Origin: Bacteroidia bacterium
Lineage (GTDB): Bacteria; Bacteroidota; Bacteroidia; Bacteroidales; P3
Reading direction: 5' to 3'
Length of the DNA: 6,969 bases
NCBI GenBank assembly: GCA_025999775.1
Contig: BNXT01000076.1
Coordinates: forward strand, 1 to 6,969
Positions 1 to 5,450 of this stretch are shown here, piece by piece. Under the pieces are notes generated by a model. It had not been told where the DNA came from and did not search any database. It was given only the letters and a program-made list of their open reading frames with translations. How positions within the stretch are numbered: position 1 is the stretch's first letter; every line of letters begins with the position of its first letter. Both the position numbers and the translations under genes were made by a program.

Positions 1-519
1 ACTATCAAACAATTAGATTTAGATGTCTTGATTAATAATGCTTATGCCTATACACCTTTTGCTCATTTTCAAAAAACAGCATCGGATAAATTTTTGACTT
101 CATTTCAGAATAATATTCTTCCGACCATTGAAATCACCCAAGCGACTATTGACGATTTTCGTAAAAAGAAGCAAGGGAAGATAATTACCGTTTTAACTTC
201 GCATTTACTGAATGTGCCCCCGACCGGCTCTGCCATTTATGTGGCAAATAAAGCCTATTTGGAAAAATTGACCAAGGTTTGGGCATCAGAAAATGCAAAA
301 TACAATATTTCGTCCAATTCCGTATCGCCGTCTTTTATGCAAACAGCCCTCACTTCTGATACGGATGAGCGTGTCATTGAGCAGATGATCAATGAGCATC
401 CGTTGAAACGATTGCTAACTGTCGAAGAAGTGGCAGAAACCGTTTTGTTTTTAACGAAAGCATCCCCACACTTGAATGGGGTGGATATTGTTATGAATGC
501 AGCAATGAATATAAAATAA
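1..519 (+). CDS. Short-chain dehydrogenase/reductase (SDR), 5' end outside window
   Basis: The frame is open from base 1, so the gene starts upstream; 172 residues are visible of the roughly 250 usual in classical SDRs. The visible part opens with LDVLINNAY, the NNAG structural motif with Tyr in place of Gly. The catalytic triad is recognisable: Ser at 199-201 (VLTSHLL), Tyr at 238-240 and Lys at 250-252 (YVANK), with Ser 13 residues before Tyr as expected. NSVSPSF matches the family's N-x-V-x-P-G stretch after the active site, again without the Gly. The Rossmann TGxxxGxG cofactor site must lie upstream. Classical SDRs are cytosolic NAD(P)H-dependent oxidoreductases acting on sugars, acyl-ACPs, steroids and other substrates; the substrate here cannot be told. 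It ends 42 bp before the nucleotidyltransferase gene, and its stop codon lies inside a 21-bp repeat. The family is secure; the function is open, and a FabG-like or sugar-modifying role is only a guess. Confidence 0.88.
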   Translation, partial: TIKQLDLDVLINNAYAYTPFAHFQKTASDKFLTSFQNNILPTIEITQATIDDFRKKKQGKIITVLTSHLLNVPPTGSAIYVANKAYLEKLTKVWASENAKYNISSNSVSPSFMQTALTSDTDERVIEQMINEHPLKRLLTVEEVAETVLFLTKASPHLNGVDIVMNAAMNIK

Positions 520-534
520 TATGATTTTAAACTC
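514..534 (+). repeat. 21-bp direct repeat, copy 1
   Basis: The sequence is aaataatatgatttt, then a, then aactc. It covers the last Lys codon and stop codon of the dehydrogenase gene plus 15 bp downstream. It matches 942-962 in the same orientation at 20 of 21 positions. The two copies bracket the nucleotidyltransferase gene and HEPN remnant, 428 bp apart start to start. It may be a deletion or insertion junction. Being AT-rich and next to stop codons, it could also carry promoter sequence. Confidence 0.75.
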
Positions 535-554
535 ACAAATTTTTACTACCTTTG
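525..554 (+). promoter_or_regulatory. Bacteroidota-type promoter of the nucleotidyltransferase gene
   Basis: TACCTTTG at 547-554 is a full match to the Bacteroidota primary sigma factor -7 consensus TAnnTTTG. The -33 element is weak: TTTT at 525-528, 18 bp upstream, stands where TTTG or TTG is expected, and it lies inside repeat copy 1. The box ends 7 bp before the ATG at 562, so transcription would start almost at the start codon and leave a very short or absent leader. The -7 box is convincing; the -33 element is a guess. Confidence 0.55.
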
Positions 555-561
555 CACTATT

Positions 562-876
562 ATGAACAGAAAAAAAATCGTACAATTGTTGAGTAATACA
601 TTGCATAGGAATATTCCCAATGCAACGGTTATCTTGTATGGTAGTGAAGCCAGAGGCGATGCTCATGCAGACAGTGATATTGATTTGCTGATTTTGGTGG
701 ATAAGGACACTATCTCACCGCAGGAACGCAGAGATATAACCTATCCGTTGTATGATGTAGAATTGGAAACGGGAGTAATTATCAGTCCAAAAGTGTTTTC
801 TAAACGACTTTGGGACGATAAATTTTCTATTACCCCCTTTTACCACAATGTAATGAAGGAGGGGATTGTGCTATGA
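562..876 (+). CDS. MntA-type minimal nucleotidyltransferase (probable antitoxin)
   Basis: A 104-residue protein of the minimal nucleotidyltransferase family. Residues 22-41 carry the signature GSEARG...SDIDL: Gly27-Ser28, ten residues, then Asp39-x-Asp41, i.e. the GS-x10-DxD motif whose aspartates bind metal. Glu67 or Glu69 (in VELET) is a candidate third acidic ligand. Length and architecture fit a complete single-domain protein with no membrane segment. In MntA/HepT modules such proteins transfer AMP from ATP to the HEPN RNase HepT and so neutralise it. The next gene overlaps by ATGA and starts like a HEPN protein but stops after 24 codons, so the antitoxin-like enzyme appears orphaned. The ATG at 562 is chosen because it gives the usual short N-terminus before the motif; it has no Shine-Dalgarno sequence. 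Family assignment is firm. A present antitoxin role is doubtful because the partner is broken. Confidence 0.88.
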   Translation: MNRKKIVQLLSNTLHRNIPNATVILYGSEARGDAHADSDIDLLILVDKDTISPQERRDITYPLYDVELETGVIISPKVFSKRLWDDKFSITPFYHNVMKEGIVL

Positions 877-947
877 TTGACCATGAAACAAGAAAAGCCA
901 TTGTCACTTATCGCTTAGAGAACGCACATAAAACACTAAACAAATAA
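873..947 (+). pseudogene. Truncated HEPN (HepT-like) toxin gene remnant
   Basis: A 24-codon frame starts at an ATG overlapping the nucleotidyltransferase stop codon (ATGA, 873-876), the typical coupling of an MNT-HEPN pair. The product starts MIDHETRKAIVTYRLENAH, which fits helix 1 of HEPN proteins of this pairing (often a Y-R-x-x-x-A-x-x-T-L pattern). A full HEPN protein has about 120-140 residues with an R-x4-6-H RNase motif near its C-terminus; everything after helix 1 is missing here. The frame ends AAC AAA TAA at 939-947, and AAATAA is the start of the second 21-bp repeat. The rest of the gene was therefore probably lost at a junction there, not by a point mutation. Only 55 bp follow before the next start codon, too few to hide the remainder. 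The HEPN call rests on a short match plus gene context. Confidence 0.62.
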
Positions 948-962
948 TATGATTTTCAACTC
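942..962 (+). repeat. 21-bp direct repeat, copy 2
   Basis: The sequence is aaataatatgatttt, then c, then aactc, differing from copy 1 (514-534) at a single base. It supplies the last Lys codon and stop codon of the HEPN remnant, as copy 1 does for the dehydrogenase gene. A degenerate -7-like box, TAATTTTC at 974-981, follows at about the spacing at which TACCTTTG follows copy 1. This copy could therefore double as promoter sequence for the SGNH-MBOAT operon, but that is speculative. Confidence 0.75.
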
Positions 963-1002
963 TATCGAATTTGTAATTTTCATTTATTTTAAATTCTAAC
1001 AG

Positions 1003-2478
1003 ATGAAACCTCAAACAAAGATTGGTAAGCGCGATAATGGTACGGCAAGGACAAGACAAGACAGAACTATGCGCTCCAACACAACACCTTCCGTACAAAA
1101 CGTTAAGCGTTCCGAGAAAAAGTGGTTACGCTTTTCTCTAAAAGGCGTGGCGCTTTTGGGCGCTGTGGTAGCTACGGTGTTATTTACCGACAGCAAAGAA
1201 TGGTTCGTGGGCGATATGAGTAATAATCACGCCGGACGCAAGTGGCAGTCGTTTTACCGACTTACCCGCAATCACAACTTTGACATTGTCGTGTTTGGCA
1301 ATTCCCGCGCCTCAGCAGGGATAGAACCTTACATACTGTCATCGGCATTGGGGGTGAACACTTTCGTGTTTGGTACGCCGGGTGGAACAATGTCTGAAGC
1401 GTACTGTAGTCTGACGGAAGCGCTGAGACTTACACGCCCCAAGTTGGTCATCATGGATACTCACCCGTTCTACATAGGTGGCATGGAAGGTAGTAGCATC
1501 CAAAGTTTTGAGTCAAAGCAATGTTCCTTGTGGCGCAAGCTTGTAATAATGTTCTTAATGTTCCCAAACAGAGATGTGTGGCTCAAAGCATGGTCGCCTA
1601 CCATCCTTAACCATTCGTTCCTGTTCAGCGACCATGATCGCATCAAATGGAATATGGAACATCCCATCAAAAATCCAATTCGTCATAAATTGGAATTGGG
1701 ACGTTTTTCGCACGGTAGTGAACATCTATCGGACGAAGATGTGGCTAATTTTGAACCCTACTTAGATGGAAGTACCATCGAAGTGGAGGCGGGTAAGCGC
1801 CGGTTTCTGCGTCGCATGGCTGAAGCTTGCGCCGAGAAAAATATCCCTATTCTGTTCACATCCCTACCCTTGTACTATAAGGCTTTTTCTCATTATGACT
1901 CGCTAAAAGCGCTAATGATCAGCTGCATACAAGAAAATTGTTCGATGGCTCGTTGGAACTATATGGACTTGCAAGACCCCTACGATTCAATCCTCTTCAC
2001 TCCGAAGGCATTTGACAAAGATAAATGGCACATGACCTACGAGGGTATGGTGGTGAGCACCTACAAACTTGCGAATTTTTTGGTGGAACAGGGTTATGAC
2101 TTCCCCGATCGTTCAAATGAGGCGCAATGGAAGGCAGACTTCTATGACCAACCCTACTTTGCCTTCAACCAACCTGTGGATTCTTCACTGAACGGATACA
2201 CTATGCTTGGGCGCAACATGATGATAAATAACCTGCCCCTTCAGGAGGTATCCTTGTTTCGTTCAGACAACAACACTCAACAGCTCATCGTTAAAGTACA
2301 GCGTGACACGGATGATCCAAATGCACCCGACGACATCACTATTCCCCTCCGCATAACTGAAAACGGCTCTACGTTCATTGTGCCGATAACGGTGTCCAAA
2401 ATAAAAGAATGTTTTCCGCCACACTACGATGTGTATGCGATGTACCTAAGAGGTGATTTGAAGGTGGAACTGTACTAA
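1003..2478 (+). CDS. Membrane-anchored SGNH-fold O-acyltransferase-like protein (AlgJ/AlgX/DltD-like), copy A
   Basis: A 491-residue protein. Residues 1-44 are basic and probably cytoplasmic, about 45-62 form one membrane segment (VALLGAVVATVLF), and the rest should be periplasmic. Next comes SNNH-x2-RKW (73-81), shared with the paralogue at 4002-5444. The SGNH-like core follows: block I FGNSRASAG with candidate nucleophile Ser101; an oxyanion-type Gly stretch (TPGG); an LFTSLPLYY strand; and block V D-K-W-H with Asp340 and His343. Residues about 380-491 are an extension also found in the paralogue, ending FPPH-x2-VY-x3-LR-x-D. In AlgJ/AlgX, PatB and DltD systems such proteins act with an MBOAT to put acetyl or D-alanyl groups on extracytoplasmic glycans. 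The MBOAT gene follows after 33 bp, so an operon is likely. An in-frame TAA at 997-999 makes ATG 1003 the first possible ATG. The substrate is unknown. Confidence 0.8.
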   Translation: MKPQTKIGKRDNGTARTRQDRTMRSNTTPSVQNVKRSEKKWLRFSLKGVALLGAVVATVLFTDSKEWFVGDMSNNHAGRKWQSFYRLTRNHNFDIVVFGNSRASAGIEPYILSSALGVNTFVFGTPGGTMSEAYCSLTEALRLTRPKLVIMDTHPFYIGGMEGSSIQSFESKQCSLWRKLVIMFLMFPNRDVWLKAWSPTILNHSFLFSDHDRIKWNMEHPIKNPIRHKLELGRFSHGSEHLSDEDVANFEPYLDGSTIEVEAGKRRFLRRMAEACAEKNIPILFTSLPLYYKAFSHYDSLKALMISCIQENCSMARWNYMDLQDPYDSILFTPKAFDKDKWHMTYEGMVVSTYKLANFLVEQGYDFPDRSNEAQWKADFYDQPYFAFNQPVDSSLNGYTMLGRNMMINNLPLQEVSLFRSDNNTQQLIVKVQRDTDDPNAPDDITIPLRITENGSTFIVPITVSKIKECFPPHYDVYAMYLRGDLKVELY

Positions 2479-2491
2479 TTTGTAATTAATG

Positions 2492-2513
2492 TCTAAAATA
2501 ATTCTAAAATAAT
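2492..2513 (+). repeat. Perfect 11-bp tandem duplication in the MBOAT leader
   Basis: The unit tctaaaataat occurs twice head to tail (2492-2502 and 2503-2513), and the second copy runs into the ATG at 2512. It lies in the 33-bp gap between the SGNH-like gene and the MBOAT gene. The leader has no Shine-Dalgarno sequence. The A/T-rich repeat keeps the region unstructured and may serve initiation, as is usual in Bacteroidota; that role is inferred. Confidence 0.7.
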
Positions 2514-3981
2514 GTTATTCAATTCCTTTGACTTTGCAATATTTATGACGCTTGTGTTTGTGTTGTTCTGGAGCGTGTTCGCAAAAACCGTACAGTCGCG
2601 CAACGTGTTCTTGTTGGTTATCAGCTATGCTTTTTACGCCTACGCCAATTGGAAAATTCTTCCGTTGTTGCTGGTATCTACGCTTGTGTTCTATTGGCTT
2701 GGTATCGCCATACACCGTGCTAAAAACGACAAGAAAAAAAGCCTGCTTACTACGCTCGGCATAGTCGCTGGCGTGGCAGTGTTGATGTATTTCAAATACA
2801 CCAACTTTTTCATCACCTCGTTTAAAGACCTATTTGAAAGTATGGGTATGCAGGTGAACATACATTCCTTCAATATCATCGTGCCTATTGGTATCAGTTT
2901 TTACACCTTCCGACTTTTAAGTTATGTAATTGACATAAACCGTAACAAATACGAGCCAACGCAGGATATAATTGCCTTTTCTACCTACGTTGCATTTTTC
3001 CCTTGCATTCTTTCCGGTCCTATAGACCGACCTGATACGTTCATTCCTCAACTGCAAAGCAAGCGTAGCCTTGACTATTCACTACTTGTAGATGGGTTGC
3101 GGCAAATACTGTGGGGGTTTTTCAAAAAAATGGTGATTGCCGATCATTGTGCCAACATCGTGAACGCTGTGTGGGAACACCATAGTGATTGCAGTTCAGG
3201 AACCTTGATTTTGACGGCAGTACTATACGCATTCCAAATGTACGCTGATTTTTCGGGCTACACTGATATGGCTATCGGCATAGCAAAAACACTTGGTTTT
3301 CGGGTAACAAAAAACTTCAATCACCCATTTTTAGCACAAAATGTAGCCGATTTTTGGCGGCGTTGGCACATCTCACTCACTTCGTGGCTTACTGACTACG
3401 TGTTTATGCCGCTCAACGTGGCATGGCGTAATTGGGGAAAGTTTGGTATGATTTTGGCTATTATTGTTGATTTTATAATTTGCGGATTATGGCATGGCGC
3501 TAATTGGACGTTCGTACTATGGGGAACGCTTCACGGATTATTGTTTATACCGCTGATTTTATCCGGTATAATGAACAAAAAGCAAAAGTTAGAGACTAAT
3601 ACTCTTGGTCTGCCCACGTTGAAAGTGTTTGGTAAAATGCTGCTTACTTTCGTAATCATAGCGTTGGGAATGATTATATTTCGGGCAGACAGCATTCATC
3701 AAGCTGTTGAGTATCTATCGGAGATGTGCTCGTTTGCAACCATAGAAAATGCCTACGAAGGACTAAATCAAATGGAGGTAATATTCTCTATCTGTATGGT
3801 TATAGGATTGATGCTGTACGAATTTGCTATGGAAAAGCATAGCGAATCGCTGCAAACATGGTTTGGTAACATACCCGGCATTTTTCGTTGGTTCGTATAT
3901 CTGCTACTATTACTCAGTATCGTGTATCTTGGCGAATATGGCGGCGGTAACGAAAATACATTCATCTATTTTAGGTTTTAA
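2512..3981 (+). CDS. MBOAT family membrane O-acyltransferase (AlgI/DltB/PatA-like), copy A
   Basis: A 489-residue polytopic inner-membrane protein of normal length for bacterial MBOATs. It starts MLFNSFDFAIF, the usual family N-terminus, and has about ten hydrophobic segments. Motifs in order: PIGISFYTFRLLSY, then FFPCILSGPIDRP, LWGFFKKMVIAD, MYADFSGYTDMAIG, FWRRWHISLTSWL with His286, and CGLWHGANWTFVLWG with His328, the presumed catalytic His. The two His are 42 residues apart, close to the arrangement in DltB and AlgI. The tail reads GEYGGGNENTFIYFRF. These proteins take an acyl group from a cytosolic donor and pass it through the membrane to a periplasmic partner, here most likely the SGNH-like protein encoded just upstream. 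Unlike copy B it lacks the PLGGNR loop after the first His, having PLNVAWRNWGKF. That marks it as a different subfamily from its neighbour. Family assignment is secure; acyl group and glycan are unknown. Confidence 0.93.
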   Translation: MLFNSFDFAIFMTLVFVLFWSVFAKTVQSRNVFLLVISYAFYAYANWKILPLLLVSTLVFYWLGIAIHRAKNDKKKSLLTTLGIVAGVAVLMYFKYTNFFITSFKDLFESMGMQVNIHSFNIIVPIGISFYTFRLLSYVIDINRNKYEPTQDIIAFSTYVAFFPCILSGPIDRPDTFIPQLQSKRSLDYSLLVDGLRQILWGFFKKMVIADHCANIVNAVWEHHSDCSSGTLILTAVLYAFQMYADFSGYTDMAIGIAKTLGFRVTKNFNHPFLAQNVADFWRRWHISLTSWLTDYVFMPLNVAWRNWGKFGMILAIIVDFIICGLWHGANWTFVLWGTLHGLLFIPLILSGIMNKKQKLETNTLGLPTLKVFGKMLLTFVIIALGMIIFRADSIHQAVEYLSEMCSFATIENAYEGLNQMEVIFSICMVIGLMLYEFAMEKHSESLQTWFGNIPGIFRWFVYLLLLLSIVYLGEYGGGNENTFIYFRF

Positions 3982-4001
3982 TCGAACACTCTCAATTTTA
4001 T

Positions 4002-5444
4002 TTATTGAATGTCGTTTACCCCTAATATCTTCATATCTCTCCTTAAATTAGTAATATACACCTTGTGGTGCGGCGGAAACACATCATTGGGACTATACAT
4101 CTGAATGGGAGTAGAAATAATTTGGTTTTGAAATTGAATTTGAAAAACAGGAGTGATTAAAGCCGTAAGTTCCTCTGTATCAGCGACTTTAATGATAACA
4201 CGATTGTAATCATTGCTCTCCTGCACCAACAATTCTTTGACAAGAAACTTGCCCACCTGCTTGTTTTTGACAATAGAAGTATAACCTGCCGTGCCGTTCA
4301 GCAAATCCTGATTGAAAACAAAATGCGGTTGGTCTTTGAAGTCGGCAAGCCACAATGGTTCTTCGCTTCGGTTGGGCAAAGAATAATTGCGGCACAGATA
4401 GTCCGCGAGTTTGTATGCCGTGATGATCATACCCGAATTGGTCAAATGCTGATTGGCTTCATGAGTGTTTTCAAAAGCATCTTTGGTATAGCGCTCGGAA
4501 TCGTAGGATGCTTGCAGGTCGTACCACTGCGTGTGCGAGTATTGCTGAAGTTCGTTTTGCAGTGTCGCTTTCCACACATCGTAATGAGCAATGTGCTCGC
4601 TGTACATTGGCACAGTGAAGAACAGCACCGGAACGCCTTTTGATTCACACAACTCCACAATTTTGCGCACGTATTTTTTGCTGTGTTCCGACTGCACATA
4701 TTGCGTCCCGTCAATGGCTGCGCCCAATGTTTTATACTTGTGCAGCGTGCTGTCGTCCAAACCGTTATCCCAGCGGGCAAATCTGCCCAATTCCAATCTA
4801 TTGGACGTTGGAGGCGTAGGATTTTTGACGTTGTATTCTATTTGCGCCTTGTTGGTGAGCAAAAAAGAATGATTGCGGATAGTGGTTGACCACGCACGTA
4901 TCCAATCATCGCTGTAAAACAATTCGGGCATCATCCGCAGTTTGTACAACGTATTGTTGTGGGCTTCAAAACTTTGTATCCCAGACATTATTCCGTCACC
5001 TTTGGACGAATTGCCAATGCTAAATGTTTCTACAACCACCACCTTGGGTTTCAGCTTTTGCAATGCTTCGCCCAAAGTAAAATAGGCATCTGCAATCCCT
5101 GCGCCTGCATTGCCCAAAAGGAAGCAGTTGCTGCTTGTTGCCACCGAAAGCACAAACGGGTCGATGCCCGTAAAAACGTGCGAATTGCCCACTACCAACA
5201 CATCTATTTGTTTGTTTTTAGTGAACTTGTAAAACCCATTCCACTTGCGGCGTGTGTGGTTGTTGCTTTGGTCAGACGTGAAATATCCTTTGTAGTCGGT
5301 AAACGCAACGGTTACTACTACTATCGCAAACATAAACAGTGTTTTGAACGCAAATACACGCCAACTGAATTGATCTTGTATCACTTGTTGCGGTTTTACA
5401 GCGCTTGTTTTTGCAACTTTGTGAGGCATATTTTTTTGTTTCAT
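4002..5444 (-). CDS. Membrane-anchored SGNH-fold O-acyltransferase-like protein, copy B
   Basis: A 480-residue paralogue of the protein at 1003-2478. Residues 1-28 are polar or basic and about 30-49 form the membrane anchor (FKTLFMFAIVVVTVAF). Then come SNNH-x2-RKW (60-68) and block I VVGNSHVFTG with candidate nucleophile Ser88. Block V is unusual: the His in QHLT is His333, but the residue three before it, Asp in copy A, is Ala330. The alignment needs a 3-residue insertion here, and Glu329 or Asn331 might substitute. The C-terminal extension resembles copy A: ADFKDQPHFVFNQ, GYTS, then VFPPHHKVY and LRRDMK. The MBOAT stop codon lies only 6 bp upstream, so the two are surely cotranscribed, in the MBOAT-then-SGNH order of patA-patB. 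ATG 5444 is the first ATG after that stop. The expected role is transfer of the acyl group to a periplasmic glycan; loss of the Asp makes catalysis by the standard triad uncertain. Confidence 0.8.
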   Translation of the reverse strand: MKQKNMPHKVAKTSAVKPQQVIQDQFSWRVFAFKTLFMFAIVVVTVAFTDYKGYFTSDQSNNHTRRKWNGFYKFTKNKQIDVLVVGNSHVFTGIDPFVLSVATSSNCFLLGNAGAGIADAYFTLGEALQKLKPKVVVVETFSIGNSSKGDGIMSGIQSFEAHNNTLYKLRMMPELFYSDDWIRAWSTTIRNHSFLLTNKAQIEYNVKNPTPPTSNRLELGRFARWDNGLDDSTLHKYKTLGAAIDGTQYVQSEHSKKYVRKIVELCESKGVPVLFFTVPMYSEHIAHYDVWKATLQNELQQYSHTQWYDLQASYDSERYTKDAFENTHEANQHLTNSGMIITAYKLADYLCRNYSLPNRSEEPLWLADFKDQPHFVFNQDLLNGTAGYTSIVKNKQVGKFLVKELLVQESNDYNRVIIKVADTEELTALITPVFQIQFQNQIISTPIQMYSPNDVFPPHHKVYITNLRRDMKILGVNDIQ

Positions 5445-5450
5445 AATCTA

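Noticed and set aside
3982..4001. Bidirectional terminator between the convergent operons
   Set aside because: The 20-bp gap shows no inverted repeat. Termination must use other signals or occur within the opposing gene.
1003..5444. Inverted DNA duplication of the SGNH-MBOAT cassette
   Set aside because: The proteins are homologous but diverged, no long nucleotide identity is visible between strands, and the internal gene order is reversed.
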